Shown here piece after piece: positions 23,877 to 32,794 of a stretch of 64,000 bases of DNA (positions within the stretch are counted from its first letter, which is position 1; each line of letters opens with the position of its first letter). Origin of the DNA: Erwinia billingiae Eb661 (GTDB lineage: Bacteria; Pseudomonadota; Gammaproteobacteria; Enterobacterales; Enterobacteriaceae). The stretch is from assembly GCF_000196615.1 (NCBI RefSeq), contig NC_014306.1:124001-188000 (forward strand), read 5' to 3'. The position numbers and the translations under genes were made by a program. The notes under the pieces are model-generated. The model worked only from the letters and a program-made list of their open reading frames with translations, did not search any database and had not been told where the DNA came from.

Positions 23877-24500
23877 ATGCTGAAAATACTGGGACGCGCC
23901 TCATCAATCAACGTTCGCAAAGTGCTGTGGGTTTGTGAAGAGCTGGACATTGCCTTCCGCCGGGAAGACTGGGGCGACGGATTTAAATCCCCCCAGGACG
24001 CCGCCTTCAAAAACATGAATCCCAATGCCCTGATCCCGGTTATACAGGAAGGGGATTTCATCCTTTGGGAATCCAACGCCATTATCCGTTATCTGGCCAA
24101 TGCGTACGGCGGCGGCTGGCTGTATCCCGAGGATCCCCGCGCCCGTGCGCCCGTCGATCAGTGGATTGACTGGCAGGCCACCGAGCTGAATACCTCCTGG
24201 CGCTACGCCTTTATGTCGCTGGTTCGCCACTCTCCGGCGCATCAGGATCCGCGTTTACTGGCCGCGGCGAGTAAAGGCTGGTCGCATACCATGGGCATTC
24301 TCAATGCGCAGCTGGAACGTACCGGCGCGTATGTTGCGGGCAAAGCCTTCTCGCTGGCGGATATCCCGGTCGGACTGTCGGTTAACCGCTGGTATGAAAC
24401 GCCGCTGGACCATCCTGACTTTCCGGCGGTGCGGGCCTATTACGAGCGACTGACCCTGCGCAAAGGCTATGCGACCTATGGCCGCAACGGCACGCCGTAA
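23877..24500 (+). CDS. Glutathione S-transferase family protein (GstB-like)
   Basis: A 207-residue two-domain GST. N-terminal thioredoxin fold: [50 protein letters not shown] (glutathione-binding P and ES). C-terminal helical domain: [44 protein letters not shown] with the N-capping S-x-x-D. The pattern resembles E. coli GstB (YliJ). It is not in an operon; its end nearly touches the converging MocR gene (2 bp). Confidence 0.9.
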   Translation: MLKILGRASSINVRKVLWVCEELDIAFRREDWGDGFKSPQDAAFKNMNPNALIPVIQEGDFILWESNAIIRYLANAYGGGWLYPEDPRARAPVDQWIDWQATELNTSWRYAFMSLVRHSPAHQDPRLLAAASKGWSHTMGILNAQLERTGAYVAGKAFSLADIPVGLSVNRWYETPLDHPDFPAVRAYYERLTLRKGYATYGRNGTP

Positions 24501-24502
24501 TC

Positions 24503-25960
24503 TCAGGCGATACCCGCTTCCAGCCCGCTAAGTTCACAGGCCACCGCACCGGTTCGCTTCAGTGCCCAGGTGTAGCGCTCATCAAAGGGATAGCAGCAAG
24601 ACAGGCGAAGCGCGCTGTTCCCGCGATCGCTCAGGGTATAAAGTGCGCCGGGCGTCAGACATATCTTCTCCTGCAACAGGCGATGGAACAGCTCGACGGT
24701 ATCCACTTTCGCCGGCAGCTCCACCCAGAAGACAAAGCCGCCGCTGGGCAGCGTTGCCTGGGTTCCCTGCGGGAAATGGCGGGCAATAATGCCGCGCGCC
24801 TCATCCAGCTGCGCGGCATAGCGGCGGCGCATGGTGCGTAGATGATGATCGTAGCCGCCTGATTCCAGAAAATGGCCCAGCGTTTCTGACAACAACCGCG
24901 ATTCTGCCAGCGAAGAGACGGCTTTCAGCCTGGCCAGTTCACCGCTAAATCGTCCCGCCGCAATCCAGCCGATATGGAAATCAGGTGCCACCGTTTTGGT
25001 AAAACTGGCGCAGTACAGAACCCAACCCTGGGTATCGAAGGCTTTCACCGAAGGCGCGAGGGGCCAGCAGAACTGTAGCTCGCCGTACAAACCGTCTTCC
25101 AGTAGCGGCACCTGGTAGCGGTTGACCAGCTTCGCCAGCCGCTTTTTATCGTCCAGCTTCATACTGAATCCCAGCGGATTCTGCACGTTGGGCATGGCGA
25201 CAATCGCCTGCAGCCGCTTTTCCTGTAGCAGCAGCTCCAGCGCATCCAGCGACATCCCGTGTTGGGGATCGGTGGGGATTTCCAGCACCTTCAGCCCCAG
25301 GCTTGCCAGCAGCGGGAACAGGTAAAAATAGGTTGGCGTTTCGACGCCCACACAGTCACCGGGCCGGGTGACCGCCCGCAGCGCCAGTTGGAGCGCTTCC
25401 ATACAGCCGTGGGTCAGGGTGATATCTTCGGTCGCCAGCGCCATGCCTAAATCCATCGAGCGTTTGGCGATGGCCCGGCGTAAGCGTTCGCTGCCGGGTG
25501 GCAACGCATAGCGGCCAATTAACTCCGGCTCGCGGCGTAACAGCGAGGCCATAATGCGGCTGATTTTTGCCGTGGGAAAAAAATCACTGTTCTGCGGGCA
25601 GGCCAGCGAGATATTGGTGTAGTCCGGATGATTCTGCGCGGCAAAAACCGCATCAATCAAATCCAGCTTCTCGCTGCTGGGAGAGCGCACTTTCGCCCGC
25701 CGATCGCCGCTGCTTTTCACCGAAGGCAGCATGCCACGCACGTAATAACCGGATTGAGGTCGTGCTTCGATCAGGCCGCGATCTTCAAGGATACGGTAGG
25801 CCGTCAGCACCGTATTGATACTGACCTGATGATTACTGGCGCAGCGTCGTATCGCGGGCAGACGCGTGCCGGGCAGGAAAGTGCCGTTATGGATGGCTTC
25901 TGCCAGCGATTCCGCCAGCTGATGATAGAGGGTACTTTCCTGCGGTTCGACAATGGACAC
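24503..25960 (-). CDS. MocR-type regulator (GntR HTH + aminotransferase domain)
   Basis: A 485-residue protein. Residues about 10-75 are a GntR winged helix (YHQLAESLAEAIHNGTFLPGTRLPAIRRCASNHQVSINTV). Residues about 110-475 are a fold-type I aminotransferase domain with PQNSDFFPT, THGCMEALQLALRAVTRPGD, NPLGFSM, LEDGLYGEL and the PLP-lysine motif YCASFTKTVAPDFHIGW. The start is GTG 25960. It is divergent from a LysE-type exporter with a 17-bp dyad in between, so it probably controls that exporter and itself, sensing an amine or amino acid through PLP (inference). Confidence 0.92.
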   Translation of the reverse strand: MSIVEPQESTLYHQLAESLAEAIHNGTFLPGTRLPAIRRCASNHQVSINTVLTAYRILEDRGLIEARPQSGYYVRGMLPSVKSSGDRRAKVRSPSSEKLDLIDAVFAAQNHPDYTNISLACPQNSDFFPTAKISRIMASLLRREPELIGRYALPPGSERLRRAIAKRSMDLGMALATEDITLTHGCMEALQLALRAVTRPGDCVGVETPTYFYLFPLLASLGLKVLEIPTDPQHGMSLDALELLLQEKRLQAIVAMPNVQNPLGFSMKLDDKKRLAKLVNRYQVPLLEDGLYGELQFCWPLAPSVKAFDTQGWVLYCASFTKTVAPDFHIGWIAAGRFSGELARLKAVSSLAESRLLSETLGHFLESGGYDHHLRTMRRRYAAQLDEARGIIARHFPQGTQATLPSGGFVFWVELPAKVDTVELFHRLLQEKICLTPGALYTLSDRGNSALRLSCCYPFDERYTWALKRTGAVACELSGLEAGIA

Positions 25961-26003
25961 AATCGCCTGCCTTAGTGATGGGTACAGTGAAAGTCATTTC
26001 GAC

Positions 26004-26020
26004 ATTGTACTCATTACAAT
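26004..26020. promoter_or_regulatory. Candidate MocR operator
   Basis: Perfect dyad ATTGTA-CTCAT-TACAAT in the 136-bp gap between the divergent MocR and LysE-type genes. TAGTGTAT follows directly. Its function is inferred from position. Confidence 0.5.
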
Positions 26021-26096
26021 AGTGTATTTCTGAATCTGTTACCATCCTGCTGCCCGCACTACCATGGTGTTCTCAACCATCTGCAGGATACAGACC

Positions 26097-26681
26097 ATGC
26101 TTGATCCCTCCTTTTTCAGTTATGTCACCGTTATGTCGATTACGCCTGGGCCGAACAACCTGATGCTGGCGACCTCTGGCGTCAATTTTGGCATGCGTAG
26201 AACGCTGCCGATGCTGCTGGGAATCATGATCGGCTGCGCGATCCAGACGGCGATAGCGGGATTACTGCTGGAGGTCTTGCTGGTGTGGATGAGCGCCATT
26301 CGCCTGCCGTTAACGCTGTTGGGCGCGGCTTATCTGCTCTGGCTGTCTTGGAAAATTTTCCGCAGCGGCGCGCCAGAATTGCGTGAGAAAGCGCAGCCGA
26401 TGACGCTGCTGGGCGGGGCGATGTTCCAGGCAATCAACCCAAAAGCCTGGCTGATGGCCACCAACGTCGCGCTGATGTACACCGCCAGCAGCGGAATTTT
26501 GACGGTGATGATTGGGTTTATGGCGCTGAATCTGCCGTGCATTCTGATCTGGGCAGCGATGGGAGACCGGTTGGGGAAACATCTGCAGGTGGCGTGGAAA
26601 CTGCGGGTCTTTAACACCGTGATGGCACTGTCGCTGATGGCGACGACGTTATGGATGCTAGTTGAAGTGATTCACCCCTGA
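26097..26681 (+). CDS. LysE/RhtB-family amino-acid exporter
   Basis: A 194-residue membrane protein with about six hydrophobic segments. The family signature SITPGPNNLMLATSGVNFG lies at residues 13-31, and MFQAINPKAWLMATNVALMYT is in the middle. ATG 26097 follows CAGGA; the upstream in-frame ATG at 26064 lacks a site. It exports an amino acid or amine; identity unknown. It is paired with the divergent MocR gene and ended by a strong terminator. Confidence 0.92.
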   Translation: MLDPSFFSYVTVMSITPGPNNLMLATSGVNFGMRRTLPMLLGIMIGCAIQTAIAGLLLEVLLVWMSAIRLPLTLLGAAYLLWLSWKIFRSGAPELREKAQPMTLLGGAMFQAINPKAWLMATNVALMYTASSGILTVMIGFMALNLPCILIWAAMGDRLGKHLQVAWKLRVFNTVMALSLMATTLWMLVEVIHP

Positions 26682-26685
26682 TCGG

Positions 26686-26715
26686 AAAGGGCGGCCTTTC
26701 GGCCGCCCTTTATTG
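26686..26715. terminator. Bidirectional terminator between the LysE-type gene and mqo
   Basis: Stem AAAGGGCGGCC (26686-26696), loop TTTC, stem GGCCGCCCTTT (26701-26711), T-rich on both sides. Confidence 0.93.
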
Positions 26716-26734
26716 CCTGATGCCCGGCCAGTAA

Positions 26735-28354
26735 TTACTTACCGATCACCGCCGCATTGGCTTCTTCTGCTTCATCGTTCGCGGCTGAGGTTGGGGTGTA
26801 TTCCAACTGCAGAACACGACTGGTTTCCGCCAGCTCTTTCTCGGTCGCCGCCACGTTGCCGTTCAGCTTCCTGCCATACGATGGGATCATCGTTTTCAGC
26901 TTCGCCTGCCACTCAATCGATGAGAAGCGATCCTCAAACACTTTGGCCATCAGATCGATCATGATTGGCGCAGCGGTTGACGCGCCCGGAGACGCACCCA
27001 GCAGAGCGGAGATGGTGCCATCCTGAGACGTCACCACTTCGGTGCCGAGTTTCAGCACGCCACCTTTATCCGCATCTTTCTTGATGATCTGCACGCGCTG
27101 ACCGGCCTTCACCAGACGCCAGTCTTCCTTTCTGGCTTCCGGGAAGTACTCCTGAAGTGCCTTCAGACGATCGTCATCGGTCAGCATCACCTGACCCACC
27201 AGGTATTTCACCAGATCGAAGTTGCTCAGGCCAACGTGCAGCATCGGCTTAATGTTGGAAGAGGTCAGCGAGCCAAACATATCCAACAGCGAACCCTGCT
27301 TCAGGAACTTGGTGGAGAAGGTGGCGAACGGACCAAACAGCAGCGTCTGTTTACCATCCAGCATCCGCGTATCCAGATGCGGAACCGACATCGGCGGTGC
27401 GCCTACGGACGCTTTGCCATAGACTTTCGCCAAATGGCGCTTTACCACGTCCGGATTCTCGGAGACCAGGAACTCGCCGCCCACCGGGAAGCCGGCATAG
27501 TCTTTCACTTCCGGGATGCCCGATTTCTGCAACAGCGTCAGGCCCGCGCCGCCCGCGCCGATAAAGACATATTTGGCGCGCAGCGTTTTTTCCTGACCGT
27601 TGTTTTTCAGGTCGGCGAGGGTCACGCTCCAGCTACCGTCTTCGTTACGCTTGATATCGCGCACTTCGTGACTGGTTTTGAGCGAGAATTGCGGGCTCTT
27701 CTGCAGCGAAGTCACCAGTTGATGGGTGATTTCACCGAAGTTGACGTCGGTACCGGTCAGAATACGGGTCGCGGCAACGCGGTCAGTCGCTTCGCGACCT
27801 TCCATCATCAACGGCACCCACTCCCTGACCTTTTCCGCATCTTCTGAATATTCCATGCCACGGAACAGCGTGCTTTTCTGCAAGGCTTCAAAGCGTTTTT
27901 TCAGGAATTCGACGTTGTCGTCACCCCAGACAAAGCTCATGTGCGGCACGCTGTTGATAAAGCTGCGCGGGTTTTGCAGGTTGCCTTTTTGCACCTGATA
28001 CGCCCAAAACTGGCGGGAAATCTGGAAGGATTCGTTGATTTCCACGGCCTTTTTGATCTCAATCGAGCCGTCGCTTTTTTCCGGGGTGTAGTTCATCTCT
28101 GCCAGCGCGGAATGGCCCGTGCCTGCATTGTTCCAGCCGTTTGAACTCTCTTCAGCGATGCTGTCCAGACGTTCAACCATGCCAAGACGCCATGTGGGCT
28201 CAAGCTCCTGTAAATAGGTGCCGAGCGTGGCGCTCATGATTCCGCCGCCGATCAACAACACATCGACGTCATTTTTCTCTTCTTCAGCCGTTACCGATTT
28301 TGCCAAACTTATTGCGTTGAACCAGCCAGCCAGGCGTACTGCTAAATTTCGCAT
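26735..28354 (-). CDS. mqo: Malate:quinone oxidoreductase
   Basis: A 539-residue FAD enzyme (E. coli Mqo 548) that oxidises malate and passes electrons to quinone at the inner membrane. An N-terminal basic/hydrophobic stretch is followed by the FAD fold [23 protein letters not shown]. Then come [73 protein letters not shown] and the C-terminal [11 protein letters not shown]. It has a Glu/Ala-rich tail. In E. coli mqo lies elsewhere; here it is in the cdh-tpiA interval. Confidence 0.97.
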   Translation of the reverse strand: MRNLAVRLAGWFNAISLAKSVTAEEEKNDVDVLLIGGGIMSATLGTYLQELEPTWRLGMVERLDSIAEESSNGWNNAGTGHSALAEMNYTPEKSDGSIEIKKAVEINESFQISRQFWAYQVQKGNLQNPRSFINSVPHMSFVWGDDNVEFLKKRFEALQKSTLFRGMEYSEDAEKVREWVPLMMEGREATDRVAATRILTGTDVNFGEITHQLVTSLQKSPQFSLKTSHEVRDIKRNEDGSWSVTLADLKNNGQEKTLRAKYVFIGAGGAGLTLLQKSGIPEVKDYAGFPVGGEFLVSENPDVVKRHLAKVYGKASVGAPPMSVPHLDTRMLDGKQTLLFGPFATFSTKFLKQGSLLDMFGSLTSSNIKPMLHVGLSNFDLVKYLVGQVMLTDDDRLKALQEYFPEARKEDWRLVKAGQRVQIIKKDADKGGVLKLGTEVVTSQDGTISALLGASPGASTAAPIMIDLMAKVFEDRFSSIEWQAKLKTMIPSYGRKLNGNVAATEKELAETSRVLQLEYTPTSAANDEAEEANAAVIGK

Positions 28355-28762
28355 GAGGGCGACTTCTCCGTATGTTGAATGATCAACATGGTAAGCAGGT
28401 GAAACAGTTTCGGCTTCTGAGGAGCGCGTTTTGCTGTCTCGTTTTTCCAGGGTAATTTTTAAGCAAATTCACACATTAAAACGAATGTATTGAAAATGGT
28501 TAAAGCGATAGAAATATACCATTGTTACCAGTCAATTAAAAAATTGTTTAAAGATTAAAAATGAGAATGAAAAATCAAACGAAATTAGTAACATTGATAC
28601 CGCGCCGTGAGGGTGGCGCGGTCGGAGGAAGTGAGAGCAGAAGAGCTATTTTATAATCAGCGACTTAGGTTAAATGAGGGCATCGAGCCCTCAGCGGCTC
28701 GCGCTTTTTAGCCGTACAGGTGCGGGATCATTTTTTTTGGCAGCGCGTTTAGCTTTTTAACA
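28355..28762. other. 408-bp gap between mqo and the CMD gene
   Basis: The mqo-proximal half (28440-28600) is AT-rich and should hold the mqo promoter (on the minus strand TTGACT is followed by TATATT-like sequence). Two GC-rich hairpins follow: ACCGCGCC/GGCGCGGT (28599-28622, loop GTGAGGGT) and GAGGGC-ATCGA-GCCCTC (28676-28692). The latter may end the CMD transcript although its U-tract is poor. No credible ORF was found. Confidence 0.5.
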
Positions 28763-29215
28763 TTAGCGCGGGGCACTGTCAGGCAGTTTACGGTGGCTGA
28801 TCGCCAGGCGGTTATAGGCATTCATCAGGCCAATGGCGATGGTCATATCGCTGATCTCTTTTTCACTGAACGCCGCCTCAACCTCCGCGAAGACCGCATC
28901 CGGTGCGTGGGATTGGGCAATCAAGGTTAGTGACTCTGCCCATGCCAGCGCTGCTTTCTCACGCGAGGTGAACCAGTCGCCCGCTTCACGCCAGACCTGG
29001 GTCAGCACAATTTTGTCCCACGGCAGGCCCCCTTTGTGCAATGCTTTGGTATGCATATCAATGCAGTATGCGCAGCCATTGATTTCCGATACGCGCAGGA
29101 AAACCAACTCGATCAGATCCTGTGGCAGGCCGCATTGCGCAACATAGTTGTAGACGCCGCCGAGCGCTTTCATGCCAGCCGGGGCAACCTGGGTGTAATC
29201 GATACGTTCGCTCAT
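28763..29215 (-). CDS. Carboxymuconolactone decarboxylase (AhpD-like) family protein
   Basis: A 150-residue protein. VSEINGCAYCIDMHTKAL holds the CxxC-x3-H redox motif of AhpD-like peroxidase partners. WDKIVLTQVWREAGDWFTSREKAALAWAESLT and the C-terminal AIGLMNAYNRLAISHR complete the family pattern. ATG 29215 (MSERIDYTQ) follows AAAGGAAAG; a longer in-frame start at 29359 would run into the divergent gene. It probably acts as an alkyl hydroperoxide reductase-type or stress protein; the substrate is unknown. It is divergent from a MocR regulator. Confidence 0.9.
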   Translation of the reverse strand: MSERIDYTQVAPAGMKALGGVYNYVAQCGLPQDLIELVFLRVSEINGCAYCIDMHTKALHKGGLPWDKIVLTQVWREAGDWFTSREKAALAWAESLTLIAQSHAPDAVFAEVEAAFSEKEISDMTIAIGLMNAYNRLAISHRKLPDSAPR

Positions 29216-29247
29216 TTTTCTTTCCTTTAATGGTCTGGTGCAGGTGA

Positions 29248-29263
29248 GGGGCTGAATAGCCCC
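29248..29263. repeat. Hairpin in the CMD/MocR divergent interval
   Basis: GGGGCT-GAAT-AGCCCC, a perfect 6-bp dyad within the 89-bp gap; it may be an operator or part of the 5' leader. Confidence 0.4.
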
Positions 29264-29304
29264 GCGCTGGCGCTGATTCTCTCTTCTTCGATGGGACAGT
29301 AAAA

Positions 29305-30735
29305 GTGCCAGGAATTGACAAAAACAGTGGTCCATCTGCCGTGCAGATTGCGCTCTCACGACGTGGGGAACTGACGCTCAGCGAGCAGATCCGCGATGAG
29401 ATGACCGCCGCTATCCGCGAAGGTCGGCTGGTGGCTGGCGCGCGCGTGGCATCCTGCCGGGATCTTGCGGCTCAGCTTGGGGTGGCTAGAGGAACCGTTC
29501 GCCATGCCTACGATATGCTGGTAGACAGCCAGTTGCTGGTGGCGAAGGGCGCGGCGGGCACCTTTGTCACGGCACAGCTGCCGGTTACCTCGAAGGCTGA
29601 CGCCCGGCAAAAAGTGATGTCCCCGCTGTTCGACATTATTCACGACTTCGATTTAGCGCCGCTCACCTTCCAGATGGGCGTACCGGCGGATGATGCGTTT
29701 CCCGCTAAAGTCTGGTCGCGCATTCTCACCCGCCATGCCCGTGAGATGGCGACGCGGCCGGTTAGCTATCCCGATCCCCGAGGCAGCGTAATGCTGCGGG
29801 AACAGTTGGTCAGCTATCTGGCGATGACGCGTGGCATTCGTTGCCAGGCATCGCAAATCATGATCACCAACGGCTATGCGGGCGCGCTCGGACTGATTTG
29901 CCTGACCCTGGGTCTGCGGGACCAGCAGGCGTGGATTGAAGATCCCGGCTACCTGCTGGCACGCAAGGCGCTGGAAATGGCCGGCGTGACGCCGGTGGGC
30001 ATTTCGGTGGACAGCGAAGGGATACGGGTGGATGAAGGCAAACGGCTGGCGCCTGAAGCGCGGATCGCGCTGGTGACGCCAGGCCAGCAGGCGCCGCTGG
30101 GCATGACGCTTTCTCTGGCACGCAGGAGCGAGCTGATCCAGTGGGCGCAGCAAACCAATGGCCTGATTGTCGAAGATGACTATCTGGGGGAACTCCAGCT
30201 TGATGGCCGGGCGGCACCGGCAATGGCTTCACTGGATACCGAGCGCGTGCTGCATATTGGCACCTTCAGTAAGAACCTCAGCCCTTCACTGCGTTTAGGC
30301 TATCTGGTGGTGCCTGAAAGGCTGGCGAGCCGTTTTGGCGACGTCACGGCTTTACTGTCTCCAGCCTCCTCCTTTGTGCTGCACAATGCGGTGGCTGAAT
30401 TTTTACGGGAAGGGCATTTTATGCGGCATTTACGGCGCATGAAACGGCTGTACGCGGAGCGGCTGGAGAATATGTTGCAGGCTTTGCGACCGCATTTCCC
30501 GTCGGTGACCCGTGCGGCACTCGGCGTGGTCATTGAATTGCCTGCTGGCACGCGGGACAGCGTGATCGCGCGCGAAGCGCTTGCCTGGGGCATGGCGCCA
30601 ACGGCGCTTTCCGTCTGGTATCAGTGTGCAGAACGGCGTCGTTATGGCTTAGTGCTTAGCGTGACCAATATGCCGAAAGGGGGATTTGAAAGCAGTGCGC
30701 TGAGGTTAAAAATGTTGGTCGAGCAGTGTGGCTGA
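29305..30735 (+). CDS. Second MocR-type (PdxR-like) regulator
   Basis: A 476-residue GntR/aminotransferase fusion. The winged helix (about 18-85) has LSEQIRDEMTAAIREGRLVAGARVASCRDLAAQLGVARGTVRHAYD. The aminotransferase part has YPDPRGSVMLREQLVSYL, TPGQQAPLGMTLSL, VEDDYLGELQ and the PLP-lysine motif HIGTFSKNLSPSLRLGYLVVP. The start is GTG 29305 with a weak ribosome site; it is the only start that keeps the full HTH. It is divergent from the CMD gene, its likely target. It converges with tpiA. Confidence 0.92.
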   Translation: MPGIDKNSGPSAVQIALSRRGELTLSEQIRDEMTAAIREGRLVAGARVASCRDLAAQLGVARGTVRHAYDMLVDSQLLVAKGAAGTFVTAQLPVTSKADARQKVMSPLFDIIHDFDLAPLTFQMGVPADDAFPAKVWSRILTRHAREMATRPVSYPDPRGSVMLREQLVSYLAMTRGIRCQASQIMITNGYAGALGLICLTLGLRDQQAWIEDPGYLLARKALEMAGVTPVGISVDSEGIRVDEGKRLAPEARIALVTPGQQAPLGMTLSLARRSELIQWAQQTNGLIVEDDYLGELQLDGRAAPAMASLDTERVLHIGTFSKNLSPSLRLGYLVVPERLASRFGDVTALLSPASSFVLHNAVAEFLREGHFMRHLRRMKRLYAERLENMLQALRPHFPSVTRAALGVVIELPAGTRDSVIAREALAWGMAPTALSVWYQCAERRRYGLVLSVTNMPKGGFESSALRLKMLVEQCG

Positions 30736-30740
30736 AGGGG

Positions 30741-30770
30741 AAAATATCCTGCGCTGTGACCAGCGCAGGA
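30741..30770. terminator. Terminator between the MocR gene and tpiA
   Basis: Stem TCCTGCGCTG (30747-30756), loop TGAC, stem CAGCGCAGGA (30761-30770). On the minus strand it is followed by TATTTT, so it terminates tpiA. Confidence 0.85.
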
Positions 30771-30779
30771 GGCAGAGCA

Positions 30780-31547
30780 TCAGGCGTTTTTCGCTGCTGC
30801 AGCTGCTTTAACGATCACCGCGAAAGCATCTGCTTTCAGTGATGCGCCGCCAACCAGCGCACCGTCGATGTCCGGCTGAGCAAACAGTTCAGCGGCGTTC
30901 TTGTCGTTAACAGAACCGCCGTACTGAATGATAACCTGAGCGGCAACGGCTTCATCTTTTTTGGCAATATGGCCACGAATGAATTTGTGAACCGCCTGGG
31001 CCTGAGCTGGAGTCGCCGATTTACCGGTACCGATCGCCCATACTGGCTCGTAAGCAATAACCACACCGTTGAACGCGTCCGCGCCCTGGGTGTTCAGCAC
31101 CGCGTCGATCTGACGTGCGCAGACTTCTTCGGTTTTACCCGCTTCGTTTTCTGCTTCGGTTTCACCGATGCACAGCACAGGGATCAGACCGGCTGCTTTC
31201 AGCACGGCAAACTGCTCAGCCACGAACTCGTCGCTCTCTTTGTGGTAAGTACGACGCTCAGAGTGGCCGATAATGATGTATTTCGCGCCAACGTCTTTCA
31301 GCATGTCGGCAGAAATTTCACCGGTAAACGCACCAGACAGGTTCACACCCACATTCTGCGCGCCAAGGGCGATATGGCTGCCAGAAATAGCGTGTTTCGC
31401 CAGATCCAGATACATCACCGGAGGGGCAATGGCTACGCCGCAGCCGTCAACATTGCTCAGCTCTGTACGCAGGCCGGCAATCAGTTCGTTGACCATATGC
31501 TTGCTGCCGTTCAGTTTCCAGTTACCCATTACTAACGGATGTCGCAT
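30780..31547 (-). CDS. tpiA: Triosephosphate isomerase
   Basis: A 255-residue enzyme (E. coli TpiA 255) interconverting DHAP and glyceraldehyde 3-phosphate. Catalytic residues are visible: Lys in GNWKLNG, His in [12 protein letters not shown], Glu in [20 protein letters not shown], and the phosphate loop GGSVN and GALVGGASL. The start at ATG 31547 ([10 protein letters not shown]) matches E. coli; an in-frame ATG four codons upstream also exists. It is monocistronic between its terminator and yiiQ. Confidence 0.98.
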   Translation of the reverse strand: MRHPLVMGNWKLNGSKHMVNELIAGLRTELSNVDGCGVAIAPPVMYLDLAKHAISGSHIALGAQNVGVNLSGAFTGEISADMLKDVGAKYIIIGHSERRTYHKESDEFVAEQFAVLKAAGLIPVLCIGETEAENEAGKTEEVCARQIDAVLNTQGADAFNGVVIAYEPVWAIGTGKSATPAQAQAVHKFIRGHIAKKDEAVAAQVIIQYGGSVNDKNAAELFAQPDIDGALVGGASLKADAFAVIVKAAAAAKNA

Positions 31548-31666
31548 TATATCCTCCACGCTTAGCGCGATGCTGTTAAATTACCCTGCCTTGGCAGCGT
31601 TGTCTGCCAGACAGTATAGAGATCAAAAACACGAAAGGCTTTGCTTTTCGTCATCTTTGCGGACGG

Positions 31667-32260
31667 TCAGTTGGTGGCCAGCGCGAGTTTAATCGGCTCG
31701 ATGGCGAAGGTCAGACCCTTGTCGCCATTGTCCGCCACGATGTAGCGCACCGCGCCCTCATCCTGAGTGTAATAGCGCGATCCTTTCCCTTTGCTCAGCA
31801 CATCATCTAGCCGTTTCAGGCTTTGCGCTTCGTTAAGCGTCGGCTCGAAAAAACGCTCCATGGCGGCCATGTACGCACGGGCTTTATCCTGCGCTTCCTT
31901 CTGATCCGGACCGGGAACCGGTAGCCAGGTTATCTGTAACGTTTTGATCTTACCGGTCCCTTGCTCAAGGGCGGTCGACGCGTACAGATTTTCATTGATC
32001 TTGCTGGCGGCGCGGGTCAAATTACTTTTGTCCCCACGGTTGTCGATGGCGCGATATTCAGCAATCTGTAACGTTGGGTAGATAGCATTATACTTTTCGC
32101 GAAACTGGCCGATAGTCATATCAAAGGTGGGCGATCCCGCCTGAAGATAAGGCGCGGCAGGCAGGTGTTCAGTACGATCCTGCGCAACAGGGGCGTCGTC
32201 TGCTCTGGCCGCCGTAAGCGTTAGCAGTAACGTGATGCCCAGAAAAATCGCTTTATTCAT
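31667..32260 (-). CDS. yiiQ: Periplasmic DUF1454 protein YiiQ
   Basis: A 197-residue protein (E. coli YiiQ 199) with a signal peptide (MNKAIFLGITLLLTLTAARA, cut near DDAPVAQD). APYLQAGSPTFDMTIGQFREKYNAIYP and the ending GLTFAIEPIKLAL are family features. The function is unknown. It keeps its E. coli position next to tpiA. ATG 32260 is the first Met that gives a normal signal peptide. It is divergent from yiiR (90 bp). Confidence 0.9.
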   Translation of the reverse strand: MNKAIFLGITLLLTLTAARADDAPVAQDRTEHLPAAPYLQAGSPTFDMTIGQFREKYNAIYPTLQIAEYRAIDNRGDKSNLTRAASKINENLYASTALEQGTGKIKTLQITWLPVPGPDQKEAQDKARAYMAAMERFFEPTLNEAQSLKRLDDVLSKGKGSRYYTQDEGAVRYIVADNGDKGLTFAIEPIKLALATN

Positions 32261-32350
32261 ACCGTCAGCCCTAACCAATAAATTCAGCTCAAGATTAGAA
32301 CGGACAATGACCGGCAAAGTCAAAGCCTGACGCTGTTCTGGGGGATAAAA

Positions 32351-32794
32351 ATGACCTTACAAGCGTGGTGTTTTTCCTGGCGGGGCCGAATAGGACGCCG
32401 GGATCTGTGGGTCTGGCTGACGCTGTGGCTGGCACTGATGGTGGTGCTGTTCTGGCTGGCCGACCGGGGATTTATGTCGACACAATCTGCGGCTTTTTGC
32501 GTGGTTTGTCTGCTATGGCCGACCGGTGCGGTGGTGGTGAAACGCCTGCACGATCGCAATAAAACCGGCTACTGGGCGCTGCTGTTGGTGGTTGCCTGGG
32601 TATTACTGGCGCGTGACTGGGATATGTTACCGGCCAACTGGCAGTGGGCGTTGGGATGCTTTATTCCAACCCTGATCCTGGTGACCATGACGCTGGAACT
32701 CGGCACCTTTCGCGGCACGCCGGGCGAGAACCGCTTTGGTAAAGCGGCCAGCCCGGTGAACTATTTACGTCGCAGGGCGCCTGATTACCAGTAA
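32351..32794 (+). CDS. yiiR: DUF805 inner-membrane protein YiiR
   Basis: A 147-residue protein (E. coli YiiR 146), DUF805 family, with four membrane segments. WCFSWRGRIGRRDLWVW at the start and VKRLHDRNKTGYWALL in the middle are characteristic, as is the end GTPGENRFGKAAS. The function is unknown. Its last 10 bp overlap the end of the converging fpr gene. Confidence 0.92.
   Translation: MTLQAWCFSWRGRIGRRDLWVWLTLWLALMVVLFWLADRGFMSTQSAAFCVVCLLWPTGAVVVKRLHDRNKTGYWALLLVVAWVLLARDWDMLPANWQWALGCFIPTLILVTMTLELGTFRGTPGENRFGKAASPVNYLRRRAPDYQ

Noticed and set aside
27236..27847. 203-codon open frame antisense to mqo
   Set aside because: Shadow frame of a highly conserved gene.
29216..29359. Extended N-terminus of the CMD protein
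   Set aside because: It would overlap the divergent MocR gene and lacks a ribosome site; the internal ATG at 29215 has AAAGGAAAG.
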